Shown piece by piece: positions 28,890 to 37,686 of a DNA stretch of 64,000 nucleotides. A program made the position numbers and the translations under genes. This stretch comes from Microthrixaceae bacterium (lineage in GTDB: Bacteria; Actinomycetota; Acidimicrobiia; Acidimicrobiales; Microtrichaceae), in NCBI GenBank assembly GCA_023957995.1, contig JAMLGK010000003.1, positions 1-64,000 of the forward strand. The letters are read 5' to 3'. Under the pieces are notes generated by a model that saw only the letters and a list, made by a program, of their open reading frames with translations, searched no databases and was not told the origin of the DNA. The first letter of the stretch is position 1. Every line of letters starts with the position of its first letter.

Positions 28890-30263
28890 TCAGCGTTCGA
28901 CGGCGCCGATGTCGCAGTGCCTACCCCGTGGGCGGGACACCCCACGTTGGTCCTTCGACAGGCAGGCCGCATCAGCGAGAGGCTGGCCGACCACTGCGCT
29001 GCCAAGGCCGGGTAGGTGGGTCGCGGTGGAACCGCCGTTGTCGGTGAGCGGACCCAGTCCGGGATCGCCTCCGTCGACGATGTTCGAGGCCGGATCGAAG
29101 CCACACGTGTTGCCGGAGTCGAAGTTGGCGCTGCCTGCCAGGGCCGAGTCGATGATGCTCGTGCAGCCCGCCCCGGCGATCGCGGTCCCGAACACCGAGT
29201 TGGTTGCCGTGGCACCCAAGCCGCCGACCGCCCTCACGTGGGCCCCGTCGACGTAGGCGGTGTTCTCCTCGAAGGTGGCCGAGTCGATGTCGAGGAATTG
29301 CGTGGCGCTGGCAATCCCACCGCCGTACCTGGCGGCGTTGTGGCTCACCGTCGAGTTGACGATCTGCAGTTCGGCATCGTCGGCGGACAACCAACCGTCG
29401 CCGTGGTGGATCGCCCCTCCGGAGAATTCCGCGAGGTTGTGATCCAGCGTCGAGTCGACCACAGATGTGTCACCAGATGTGTCACCCTCGGAGTACAAAC
29501 CCCCGCCGACCCTGGCCCGGTTCCAACTGATCGTCGATCGGGTGATCGTCGTCGCCCCATGGCCATAGATGCCACCACCCCTGCCGTTGTCGGCGCCCGC
29601 ACCTGTCGAGTGGTTTGCGACCACCGAACTGCGGTCGATGTTCACCACGCCGGAACCCGAGTAGATCCCGCCGCCGTTGAGGTTGGCGTTGTTGGCGAAG
29701 ATCGTCGAGCGGATCAGGTGCACGTCGCCGAGTGCGTAGACGCCGCCGCCGCGCCCGCTGGTGTGGTTGCCCGAAATTGTCGAGCGGTTGAGGAACAGGT
29801 TCGAGCCGATGAAGGCGATACCTCCACCGTTGGGGCCTGTTCCGCCGGTGATGGTCACGTCGGAGAACCAGTAGTCGGCAGCTCCCCCCAGGAACACCAC
29901 CGACTCGGTCCAGCACGTCTGGCGGATCGTGGCGCCACGCCCATCGACCAGCACGAGTGCACCGGTTGAATCCCAGTGGCGAAGCGGACCCGCATCACAG
30001 TCATCGAGTTCGTAGGTGGCTCCGGGGCTCAGCCTGATCGTGACCATGCTGGGGGAATCCGCTGCGATGGTCTGCGCGTCGTCGAACGCCTCACGAAGCG
30101 TCAGCGCGCTCTCCGGCGCCCCTGAGTCAGCCGTGGTGTCCGGTGCGAGCACGATCTGCGAACCGGAGCCGGCCCCGGCCTGTGGTGCCGGCATGACCGG
30201 TGCCATGGTCAGGGCGACGGCACCTGCCGTGGCCGAACAGATTGACAACAGCCATTTACGCAT
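28890..30263 (-). CDS. Secreted right-handed beta-helix protein A, choice-of-anchor Q type
   Basis: 457-residue exported protein. A signal peptide (MRKWLLSICSATAGAVALT to PAPQAGAG) precedes a parallel beta-helix with repeated turns such as GGGIYSGSGVVNIDRSSVVANH and GGGVYALGDVHLIRSTIFANN. The C-terminus LTDNGGSTATHLPGLGSA to RPRGRHCDIGAVE is the choice-of-anchor Q type ending. ATG 30263 is chosen for the signal peptide and an upstream GAGGGAG. No catalytic residues of pectate lyases are evident. Closely related to the next gene upstream. Confidence 0.85.
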   Translation of the reverse strand: MRKWLLSICSATAGAVALTMAPVMPAPQAGAGSGSQIVLAPDTTADSGAPESALTLREAFDDAQTIAADSPSMVTIRLSPGATYELDDCDAGPLRHWDSTGALVLVDGRGATIRQTCWTESVVFLGGAADYWFSDVTITGGTGPNGGGIAFIGSNLFLNRSTISGNHTSGRGGGVYALGDVHLIRSTIFANNANLNGGGIYSGSGVVNIDRSSVVANHSTGAGADNGRGGGIYGHGATTITRSTISWNRARVGGGLYSEGDTSGDTSVVDSTLDHNLAEFSGGAIHHGDGWLSADDAELQIVNSTVSHNAARYGGGIASATQFLDIDSATFEENTAYVDGAHVRAVGGLGATATNSVFGTAIAGAGCTSIIDSALAGSANFDSGNTCGFDPASNIVDGGDPGLGPLTDNGGSTATHLPGLGSAVVGQPLADAACLSKDQRGVSRPRGRHCDIGAVER

Positions 30264-30316
30264 TTTGAAGAACTCCCTCGGTAGTCGTGGCCAGATGATC
30301 CGACGACACGGGGTGT

Positions 30317-30338
30317 TCGACAATGGCCCGAAAGTGGA
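30317..30338 (-). promoter_or_regulatory. Upstream block shared by both beta-helix genes, copy A
   Basis: A 22-nt block identical to 31877-31898, lying at a similar distance (about 55-75 nt) before each start codon. On the minus strand it contains TTGTCG, and GATCAT lies 17 nt further, a weak -35/-10 arrangement also present in the other copy (TTGTCG, 17 nt, GACCAT). Confidence 0.5.
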
Positions 30339-30442
30339 CACTTCGCCCTGACCTCGGGGTTCCGGTGATCGAGGGCAGAAACTGCGCGCAGCCCTGTTCT
30401 GCTTCCAGCACCCGCGGGTGGCGAGGGGCGGATCGAGAACCG

Positions 30443-31825
30443 TCAGCGTTCGACGGCGCCGATGTCGCAGTGGCGACCTCGGGGTCGCGAGATGCCGCGC
30501 TGGTCCCTCGGTAGGCAACCCGCATCGGCGAGAGGCTGGTCGACCACCGCGCTGCCCGGTTCGGGAAGATGGGTCTCGGTGGAACCTCCGTTGTCAGTCA
30601 GTAGGCCCAGGCCCGGGTCGCCTCCATCGACGACGTTCAACACGGGATCGAGCCCGCAACTGTTGTCGGCCTCGAAGTTGCCGCTGCCCGCGAGGTCTGG
30701 GTACGAGACTCCGAAGCTGCAGCTGCTTCCAGCGATCGTTGGTCCGAATACCGAGTTCGTCGCCATCAGGTCGAACACATTGCTCATGCCCACGAAATGT
30801 GCTCCGGCCTCGTACCCGGCGTTCTCGTTGAAGGTCGTCGAGTGGATCTGGACGTCCGCGGCCGTGTAGACGCCGCCGCCTACGTCGGCTGCGTTACGGC
30901 TCACCGTGGTGTTCCGGATGCTGAACTCAGCGCGATCGAGGGGGTTTGTGAGGTCGGCGTTGAAAACCGCCCCTCCCATACGCTCCGCACTGTTGTGGTC
31001 GAGCGTCGAATCCGAGATGGATGTGTCACCTTCTGCGAGCACACCTGCGCCGACCCGAGCACGATTCCAGCTGATCGTCGATCGGGAGACTGTTGTCGCC
31101 CCTTTGCTGTAGACACCGCCGCCTCCACTATCGATGCTGCTCACGCCGAGCGGTCCTGTCGTGCGGTTCGCAACAACAGAGCTTCGGTCGATGTTCACTG
31201 CTCCAGACCCTGAGTAGATCCCGCCCCCTTTGCTGTGCGCGGTGTTGGCGTACAGCGTCGAGCGGATCAGGTGGACGTCACCGTAGGCGTGGATCCCACC
31301 GCCCCTACCCCCGGTCTGGTTGTCCCAGATGGACGCGCGATTGAGGAAGAGGTTCGAGCCGCTGAATACGATCCCTCCTCCGTCTCGGCCGGTTCCACCT
31401 GTGATCGTGACGTCTGAGAGCCAGTAGTCGGCCGGCCCACCCAGGCCGCCGAGGTACATGACCGACTTCGCCCAACACTTCTGGTGGATCGTGGCGCCGC
31501 GCCCGTCCAGGACCATGAGTGCACCGGTGTTGTTCCAGTGGTGCAGGGCCCCGCTACCGCAGTCGTCGAGCTCGTAGGTGGCTCCGGGACTCAGCCTGAT
31601 CGTGACCATGCTGGGGGAATCCGCTGCAATGGTCTGGGCGTCGTTGAAAGCCTCACGAAGTGTCAGCGCGCTTTCTGGGGCGTCCTTGTCGGCAGTGGTG
31701 TCGGGAGTGAGCACCATCGGTGCTCCACTGCCGGCTCCGGCCTGTGGTGCCGGCATGATCGGCGCCATGGTCAGGGCGATGGCGATTGCTGTGGCCGAGC
31801 TGGTGGTCAGCAGCCATTTCCGCAT
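30443..31825 (-). CDS. Secreted right-handed beta-helix protein B, choice-of-anchor Q type
   Basis: 460-residue paralogue of protein A with the same parts in the same order: signal peptide beginning MRKWLLTTSSATAIAIALT, a near-identical segment ESALTLREAFNDAQTIAADS, beta-helix turns (GGGIYSGSGAVNIDRSSVVAN) and the same C-terminal CDIGAVE ending. The middle (VEFSIRNTTVSRNAADVGG region) has diverged most. The two genes lie head to tail with 179 bp between them and a conserved upstream block, so they arose by tandem duplication. Confidence 0.85.
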   Translation of the reverse strand: MRKWLLTTSSATAIAIALTMAPIMPAPQAGAGSGAPMVLTPDTTADKDAPESALTLREAFNDAQTIAADSPSMVTIRLSPGATYELDDCGSGALHHWNNTGALMVLDGRGATIHQKCWAKSVMYLGGLGGPADYWLSDVTITGGTGRDGGGIVFSGSNLFLNRASIWDNQTGGRGGGIHAYGDVHLIRSTLYANTAHSKGGGIYSGSGAVNIDRSSVVANRTTGPLGVSSIDSGGGGVYSKGATTVSRSTISWNRARVGAGVLAEGDTSISDSTLDHNSAERMGGAVFNADLTNPLDRAEFSIRNTTVSRNAADVGGGVYTAADVQIHSTTFNENAGYEAGAHFVGMSNVFDLMATNSVFGPTIAGSSCSFGVSYPDLAGSGNFEADNSCGLDPVLNVVDGGDPGLGLLTDNGGSTETHLPEPGSAVVDQPLADAGCLPRDQRGISRPRGRHCDIGAVER

Positions 31826-31876
31826 TAGGAGAGCTCCCTCGTCGTCGTGGTCAGATGGTCCGACGACCGGAGGTCC

Positions 31877-31898
31877 TCGACAATGGCCCGAAAGTGGA
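31877..31898 (-). promoter_or_regulatory. Upstream block shared by both beta-helix genes, copy B
   Basis: Same 22 nt as 30317-30338. The similarity continues with gaps to the start codons, so the duplicated segment includes about 75 bp of 5' DNA. Confidence 0.5.
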
Positions 31899-31983
31899 AA
31901 TTCCCGCTGTCCCCGTCGCCGCCGGTTCAGCGACGGCCGAGGTCCTCCATCTGAGGGGGTCTTCCAACGTGGGTCGATCGCGC

Positions 31984-32808
31984 CTACTCAGGTGACTCCG
32001 GTGTTCCCAGGTATGGCCCGCTGAAGGTCCTCAGTGTGGACTCGGGGATATCGCGGAAGACCTCGCCGCTGACCGGCTTGGAGCGGCGAGCCGCTGCGGC
32101 GAGTGCGAGTGCGGTCCGGTTGGGCAGCCCGGTGCGGTCGAGGGCCCGCGAGATGTGTTTCTTGACCGTGTAGACGCTCACGAACAACATCGATGCGATC
32201 TCTTCGTTGGTCCGCGCCTGCGCCAGCAGGTCGGCCACCTCGAGTTCCCGGGGGGACAGCGGGTCGAGGCAACGGCTGTTGGAGTCGGCAGAAGCGACGC
32301 GGTTCGCCGCTGTGCGCAACGGCTCGACGAGATCGGTCAGGTAGTCGCGGTCGGATTGGTCGAACGCGTCCTCGTGCTCGCCGATGACGCAGCCGAGGAT
32401 GCCCCATTCCAGATCGGTCTCCACCCAGAAGGCGATCCCGTCGGGAAGTCCCGCTCTCGCCAGCATCCGCTGGATGCTCCGGCGGCTCACCCGATGCAAC
32501 TCGGACTGGTGATCGAGCAGCTCCTGAATGCCGACCAGCCCATTCGCCCGGAACCTCGCGCTGAACTCGATCGGTCTGGTTGGTTCGAAGCCCGTGGGCT
32601 GGAGCATCCTGCCCATCACCATGGCCCTGTCCAGGCCGCCCCACACCCGCAGCTCGGGGGCCGTCGACACGACCCCCGGTGGGGTGTCCCAGGCGATCAT
32701 GCCCCTTGGGTATCCGGCATTCTCGATGAACTCTGCAGCGGTGTCCAGCACCTGTGACACCGTCGTGCAGGGTGTTAGGAGTCCATCCAGATTCGAATGC
32801 GCTTCCAT
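31984..32808 (-). CDS. LuxR-family transcriptional regulator
   Basis: About 274 residues. The N-terminal 190 residues resemble a sensory (GAF-like) domain, unrecognised in detail. The C-terminal DNA-binding domain is clear: LSPRELEVADLLAQARTNEE then VSVYTVKKHISRALDRTGLPNR. No phosphorylation domain is visible. ATG 32808 is preferred because GGAG lies 6 nt upstream; the frame is open to 32973. It is just upstream of beta-helix gene B on the same strand and may control that pair. Confidence 0.82.
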   Translation of the reverse strand: MEAHSNLDGLLTPCTTVSQVLDTAAEFIENAGYPRGMIAWDTPPGVVSTAPELRVWGGLDRAMVMGRMLQPTGFEPTRPIEFSARFRANGLVGIQELLDHQSELHRVSRRSIQRMLARAGLPDGIAFWVETDLEWGILGCVIGEHEDAFDQSDRDYLTDLVEPLRTAANRVASADSNSRCLDPLSPRELEVADLLAQARTNEEIASMLFVSVYTVKKHISRALDRTGLPNRTALALAAAARRSKPVSGEVFRDIPESTLRTFSGPYLGTPESPE

Positions 32809-32923
32809 CTCCGGCTCCGGAACACTCGTACAGGCACTATCGAGGATAGGTTGGCATCTGTGGAAACAGGTCCGGGAGGCCTGTCGCGGGAGAACCCGTA
32901 GTGCGTGATCGCTCGAACCTGAG

Positions 32924-33583
32924 TCAGGGAGTTCGACCGTTCCACGCCACGAGCCGGTCGATCGTCGGAGCATCGGCGGGTACGTCGACCGCGGGTCCGA
33001 AGGGATCCTCCCAGGGGACCTCGGGTGGCAACTGTGCCTTGAAGCCGTTCCACATCTCGGTGCGGTCCGCCATCGGCAGCTGGGCGTGCATGGCGGAGTC
33101 CGCGAACTCGAGTGCCGAGGGATCCCACTCGGGGTTCTGCCCGGTGGCCCGGGCGAGGTCCCAGGTGTGCACGATCACCTCGTTGGTGTAGACGCCGAGC
33201 ACCTCGCGGCCGGGGAACTCACCCCAGGGCAGCACGGTCGGACGGTCGAGTATCTCGTCGCCCCAGGCCGCCTGCACGTCGTGGGCTGCCTCGACCAGCG
33301 CCGGTTCCCACTCTCCTCGGGCCACGTCGGCTGCGTCGATCGGCCAGTTCATCGGCGGTTCGCCGCGCCCGGCGAGGGCGACCCGACGCATGGCCATCAC
33401 GATGTGCTCGGCCACTTCGCCGACGGTCATGCCCTCACACGGGGTGGGCAGGTCGTACTGGTCGGAGGTGATCGCAGCGATCGTCGGACGGGCTGTCATG
33501 ATCGCCGTGGCGAGGTGCATGCGCGGATCATCCGCGGCGAGTGTGTCGGGGACGGTTGGGTTCTGGGTTGTCTGATCTGCCAT
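32924..33583 (-). CDS. TIGR03086 family metal-binding protein
   Basis: 219-residue protein of the DinB/maleylpyruvate-isomerase-like superfamily, TIGR03086 group, found mainly in actinobacteria. Recognised from LPTPCEGMTVGEVAEHIVMAM near the N-terminus and EVIVHTWDLARATGQ, whose His residues are metal ligands in relatives that use mycothiol. The reaction is unknown. ATG 33583 is chosen, with GGAGG eight nt upstream. It is divergent from the WYL regulator with a palindrome between them. Confidence 0.8.
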   Translation of the reverse strand: MADQTTQNPTVPDTLAADDPRMHLATAIMTARPTIAAITSDQYDLPTPCEGMTVGEVAEHIVMAMRRVALAGRGEPPMNWPIDAADVARGEWEPALVEAAHDVQAAWGDEILDRPTVLPWGEFPGREVLGVYTNEVIVHTWDLARATGQNPEWDPSALEFADSAMHAQLPMADRTEMWNGFKAQLPPEVPWEDPFGPAVDVPADAPTIDRLVAWNGRTP

Positions 33584-33602
33584 CTGTCCATCCTCCAACA
33601 CC

Positions 33603-33627
33603 AAACCGGCCATCGTATGGCCAGTTT
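33603..33627. promoter_or_regulatory. Probable operator of the WYL regulator
   Basis: Palindrome with core GGCCAT, CGT, ATGGCC (33608-33622) extended by matching AAAC and GTTT outer bases, giving 11-nt arms with one mismatch. It fills the 62-bp space between the divergent WYL and TIGR03086 genes, where a regulator of both would bind. Confidence 0.6.
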
Positions 33628-33645
33628 TAGTGGGATCATCTGGGA

Positions 33646-34602
33646 ATGCGCGCAGATCGCCTGGTCTCGATTCTCCTCATGCTGCAGATGCGCGGCCAGG
33701 TCACCGCAGCGCAGGTTGCCGAGGAGCTGGAGATCTCCGAGCGCACCGCCCGTCGAGACCTCGAGGCGCTGTCGATGGCCGGGGTGCCGGTGTACTCCCA
33801 ACAGGGCAGGGGAGGAGGATGGCGCCTGGCCGGCGGAGGTCGCATCGACCTCAGTGGGCTCAACGCGGACGAGGCCCGGGCACTGTTCCTGCTGGCCGGG
33901 CCACGCGCCGGCGCATCACCGCAGGTGCGTTCGGCCCTCCGCAAGCTCCTCAGCGCGCTGCCGGAGCCACTGAGGCCGGGTGCGGAATCCGCCGCTGATT
34001 CGGTCGTGATCGATGCGTCGGGTTGGGACCGCACCCCTGCCGAGCTCCGGCGACCGCCGATGCTCGAAGCGATCGAGGCGGCCACTGTCGACGGCGTGTG
34101 TGTGCAGATCGCCTACACCGCCCGCGACGGTGCCCCCACGACCCGGACGGTGCACCCATTGGGGCTCGCCACCAAGGGCGCCAACTGGTATCTGGTGGCC
34201 GACACCGACAGAGGCCTGCGGACCTTCCGGGTCGACCGCATCGAATCAGCGGAACCCACCGGCCAGCCGGTGGTGCGCCCGGCGGGTTTCGACCTGGCCG
34301 AGCATTGGGCCGAAGTGGTTGCGCGCATGGATGAGATACGGACTCCGGTGAGCGCAAGCGGCACCGCCACGCCCGAGGCAGTACCGATCCTGAGGGCCGT
34401 GTTCGGCAAACGTATGGCGCTCACAGACACCGCCGGTCCGGCGGGTCGGGTGGGTATCGAGTTGCGGGGTGCGTCGATCAGGGCTCTGGGCGCCGAGGTG
34501 GCGGGATTCGGCGACCTGGTGCACATCGACGCGCCGGATGCTCTGGTGGAGCTCCTCGGTGATCTGGGCGAGCAGTTGCTCGAGATGTATCCGCGTCGTT
34601 GA
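33646..34602 (+). CDS. WYL-domain transcriptional regulator (YafY type)
   Basis: 318-residue regulator with an N-terminal HTH_11 (MRADRLVSILLMLQMRGQVT then ELEISERTARRDLEAL), a central WYL domain with the stretch HPLGLATKGANWYLVADTD and the recognition strand GLRTFRVDRIES, and a C-terminal WCX domain. WYL domains sense small ligands or nucleic acids. Divergent placement next to a TIGR03086 gene suggests that pair-wise control. Confidence 0.9.
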   Translation: MRADRLVSILLMLQMRGQVTAAQVAEELEISERTARRDLEALSMAGVPVYSQQGRGGGWRLAGGGRIDLSGLNADEARALFLLAGPRAGASPQVRSALRKLLSALPEPLRPGAESAADSVVIDASGWDRTPAELRRPPMLEAIEAATVDGVCVQIAYTARDGAPTTRTVHPLGLATKGANWYLVADTDRGLRTFRVDRIESAEPTGQPVVRPAGFDLAEHWAEVVARMDEIRTPVSASGTATPEAVPILRAVFGKRMALTDTAGPAGRVGIELRGASIRALGAEVAGFGDLVHIDAPDALVELLGDLGEQLLEMYPRR

Positions 34603-34638
34603 TCGGCGGACACCTCCGGGTGAGCTGCTCGTGCCGGC

Positions 34639-35577
34639 TCACAGGTCGAACGATTCGCCCACCATCTCTTGGGAGAGGGTCCAGAGTGCCTTCGCCGTCT
34701 CCGGCGACGTGGCGTAGCGCATGACCCCCGGTGACTCGTCGGAGTCGTCGATCACCGGAGAGACGGCACAGTCCTCGCAGTAACGACCTCCCATCTCTTC
34801 GGCGTCGGCTGCGAAACCGGCCCACACGGAGGTGGCTGCGCCCTGGGGCACGGTCTTCCACTCGAGCTCGCGGGCGCCGCGGTTGTCCATCAGCGACGCG
34901 ATCGACTCCTCGGTCAGGTGGCGGCCGAGCTCGGTGATGATCCCACCGGGGTGCACCGAGGCTGCCCGGACGCCGCGCCCGCGCAACCGGCGGTCCAGCT
35001 CCACCGCGAACAGGGCGTTGGCCGTCTTCGCCCTCCCGTATGCAACCCACTCGTCGTAGGGGCCCTTCTCGAAACCGGGATCATCCAGGCTCACATCACT
35101 GAAGCGGTGCCCGGCAGAGGACAACACGACCACACGCGCAGGTTGCCCGTCGACCATGAGCGGCGCCAGCCGATTCACCAACACGAAGTGGCCGAGGTGG
35201 TTGGTGCCGAACTGCATCTCGAAGCCGTCGCTGGTGGTGGCCTGGGGGCACGCCATGATCCCGGCGTTGGCGATCAGCACGTCGATGCGATCGTGCCCGT
35301 CAGCGATGAACTCGTCTGTGAAGGCCCTGATCGACTCGAGCGAGGCGAGGTCTGCCCGGTACAGCTCGACGTTCTCCGCTCCGGTCTCGTCCAGAGCGGT
35401 CCTCGCCCGGTCGAGGTCGCGGACCACACCGGTGACCGAAGCTCCGTGAGCCGCGAGCGCACGGGCGGTCTCCACACCGAGACCGGCAGAGGCACCGGTG
35501 ATCACCACCCGGACCCCGGTCAGGTCGAGACCTGCGAGCACGTCGTCGGTGGTCGAATCGAATCCGGTGGTGGCCAT
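34639..35577 (-). CDS. Short-chain dehydrogenase/reductase
   Basis: 312-residue NAD(P)-dependent oxidoreductase of the retinol-dehydrogenase-like SDR group. Cofactor motif VVITGASAGLGVETARAL, NAG motif DVLIANAGIMA, catalytic Ser in VVLSSAGHRF and the YxxxK pair in VAYGRAKTANALF are all present, so it should be active. Substrate unknown. ATG 35577 is preferred; GTG 35613 is possible. Confidence 0.88.
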   Translation of the reverse strand: MATTGFDSTTDDVLAGLDLTGVRVVITGASAGLGVETARALAAHGASVTGVVRDLDRARTALDETGAENVELYRADLASLESIRAFTDEFIADGHDRIDVLIANAGIMACPQATTSDGFEMQFGTNHLGHFVLVNRLAPLMVDGQPARVVVLSSAGHRFSDVSLDDPGFEKGPYDEWVAYGRAKTANALFAVELDRRLRGRGVRAASVHPGGIITELGRHLTEESIASLMDNRGARELEWKTVPQGAATSVWAGFAADAEEMGGRYCEDCAVSPVIDDSDESPGVMRYATSPETAKALWTLSQEMVGESFDL

Positions 35578-35701
35578 CGCCGAATGCTGCCCGGTCCGGG
35601 GGAGTCGCGCCACCAGAACAGCGCATCAGTGGCGGCTCACCGTTGTCGGGTGATCCTCGAGAAGTCGGGCGGACGCCTCGAGCCGGAAATGAGCCCGACG
35701 G

Positions 35702-36781
35702 TCAGGGGGCGTAACGCAGGATTGCAGCGGCGAGGCCGCCATCGGGGATGTCCTCCGAGCGGACAGCGAGGACGCGTCCGCCGGCCTTGAGCACCCGCCG
35801 TGCGATCTCGTCGTCGACCCCGTGGGTGGTTGCATCGTCGGTCTCGGCGAAGGTCACCGCACCTTTTTCGTCGACGGTGCCGGGCACGGTCCTGTCGATG
35901 TCGACCAGCAGGGTGTCGACCGCTCCGAACGTGGCGAGGTGGGCTATGTCGGACAGGTCGACAGCGGTGCGACCCTGTGAGCGGCGCACGTCGAACAGTT
36001 CGGCAAGTTCGGCCAGCTGGTCGGCGTAGACGTCATCGAGAATCGCCCGCGAGGCTGCTGCGAGTTCAGCATCCGAGGTGGTCTCCGGGTTGCTGTGTTC
36101 GCGCTGTGCTACGAGATGTGGATACGTGTTGACCGAGCGGAACGTGGCTGCCATGGGTGGTGAAGCCGCGAGGATCAACGGAAGGTCTGATCCGCTGAGC
36201 ACTTCGCGCAGCGCGGTGTCCACCCGGCGGGCGTACGCGGCGTCGCGCGCCTTGTGGATCTTGTTGCCCGACGAATCCCAGGCGTCCTTCGGCAGATCCT
36301 GTATCCGAACCTCTCGCGGTGATCCCGACGGACCCACCTCGAGCAGCCGGACCGATCCCCGGGCGATGGCGAGTACCCACGCAGCCTGGGGGAAGCTCAC
36401 CGCCCGGAGCAGCGGCGTGATGTGGAACTGGTCCGACACCTCGACCGAGGCCGAGAGGTGGTTGGGAAGCCGGTGGGTCTCGAAGCGGTTCGGGCTCGCG
36501 AAGATGGCCAGGCTGTCGGCTTGGTCGATCCAGAACTCATCGTCGTCCTCGGCCAGATGCAGCAGGTGCGACTCGATGTCGGCCACGTCGTCGCTGTCGG
36601 CGCCGGCATCGTTCAGCTGTTGTATTGCCTGGTTGGTCAGGTCGCGGAGCACCAGGCGGTCGCGCGTTGTCTCCTGTGTCACCCGGTGGGTCGGCAGGTA
36701 GATCGATACACAGTGTGTGGAGTCGGTTTCGAGCAGCCGCTCGATCTCGGCTCTGGAGGGGATGTCTGAATGAAGGGCCAT
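35702..36781 (-). CDS. baeRF-type protein, probably family 11
   Basis: 359-residue protein of the bacterial archaeo-eukaryotic release factor (baeRF) superfamily, RNase H-like, related to eRF1 and Vms1-type factors. Recognised from the N-terminus RAEIERLLETDSTHCVSIYL and PTHRVTQETTRDRLVLRDL, and from the C-terminal DTLLVDIDRTVPG then GGRVLAVRSEDIPDGG. Such proteins are thought to act on ribosomes or tRNA, but the function of this family is not known. ATG 36781. Confidence 0.65.
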   Translation of the reverse strand: MALHSDIPSRAEIERLLETDSTHCVSIYLPTHRVTQETTRDRLVLRDLTNQAIQQLNDAGADSDDVADIESHLLHLAEDDDEFWIDQADSLAIFASPNRFETHRLPNHLSASVEVSDQFHITPLLRAVSFPQAAWVLAIARGSVRLLEVGPSGSPREVRIQDLPKDAWDSSGNKIHKARDAAYARRVDTALREVLSGSDLPLILAASPPMAATFRSVNTYPHLVAQREHSNPETTSDAELAAASRAILDDVYADQLAELAELFDVRRSQGRTAVDLSDIAHLATFGAVDTLLVDIDRTVPGTVDEKGAVTFAETDDATTHGVDDEIARRVLKAGGRVLAVRSEDIPDGGLAAAILRYAP

Positions 36782-36851
36782 GCTGTTCCGATCTCGTTCG
36801 GGTGACCGCGATACTACGGACGTTCGTGGCGTGCGGTGCCGCGGTTCCGAC

Positions 36852-36896
36852 CGCGAACACCGGGCCCGCGAACACTGGGCCCGCAAACACTGGGCG
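36852..36896. repeat. Tandem array, three 15-nt units
   Basis: Three copies of a 15-nt unit, consensus CGCGAACACTGGGCC, at 36852, 36867 and 36882, in the spacer between the baeRF gene and the P-loop ATPase gene (both minus). Confidence 0.75.
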
Positions 36897-36954
36897 ATTC
36901 GCCCGACATCGCCGGTTGGGCACGGCGACCGTTGATTCGTGTCGCGACGGAGCG

Positions 36955-37605
36955 CTAGGGGTTGGGGTTGGGGTTGCGGTCCGTCACGCCCCCGAGGATC
37001 TCCAGTGCCGTGGTGATCTTGGCCAGGAACGAGGATCTGTGTTCGATCAGGTGGAACCTGGGATGGATTGACCAGAGCTCCCTCAGGCGCAGATCCAGCT
37101 CGACGGCCTCGCGGTTGTCCTCGGTGCGGTACCGGTTGCCGCCCTCGAACTCGATGTTGCCCACCGCGGCGGTCTCGAAGAACAGAACGACGTCATAGCG
37201 CAGGAGCTCAGTGGCATGGTCGGTGCCCATCGCCGCGAAGAAGTCGTCGGGACCCTCGGGCCAGTAGGCGGCTCCGTCGACGGTGCCGCGGTCGCACAGC
37301 AGCACCCGGTGGGGATAGAGATCCAGCTGGATCTCCTCGGAGCTCTTCTGCACCTCGAAGATGGCTCGCTGGGTCGCACGTTGCACATCATCGTGGCGGA
37401 CCCGTGGGAAACCGCCGGCGAAGAGCGTGGTCGCCGACTCGGGCACCACCACCACGGAGTCACCGATCTCGCGCCGGAACAGGTCGGCCGCGGTGGTCTT
37501 GCCGCCGCCCGGCCCACCTGTGAGCACGATCCTCGATACGCGGTTGCTCTCCGGGGGACCCACCGGGCCATCGTTCCACAGGTTCGCCAACCGGGTCGCT
37601 CGCAC
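36955..37605 (-). CDS. P-loop ATPase/kinase, AAA_28 type
   Basis: Up to 216 residues. Walker A GGPGGGKTT sits about residue 30, followed by PESATTLFAGGFP, the CDRGTVDGAAYWP block with the catalytic Asp, and a lid region RYRTEDNREAVELDLRL. This pattern belongs to AAA_28 ATPases related to nucleoside/nicotinamide riboside kinases. It has a tail of Pro-Asn repeats (NPNPNP) encoded by a GGGGTT run. Start uncertain: GTG 37605 or GTG 37539, the latter placing the Walker A near the N-terminus. Confidence 0.75.
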   Translation of the reverse strand: MRATRLANLWNDGPVGPPESNRVSRIVLTGGPGGGKTTAADLFRREIGDSVVVVPESATTLFAGGFPRVRHDDVQRATQRAIFEVQKSSEEIQLDLYPHRVLLCDRGTVDGAAYWPEGPDDFFAAMGTDHATELLRYDVVLFFETAAVGNIEFEGGNRYRTEDNREAVELDLRLRELWSIHPRFHLIEHRSSFLAKITTALEILGGVTDRNPNPNP

Positions 37606-37686
37606 GTCGCCCTACCGGGACCGCCCGAACTGTGGAATCATGGCGCGCGCAACAGCTTTGCTGGAGAGCGCACCTGGAGGTGGCCC

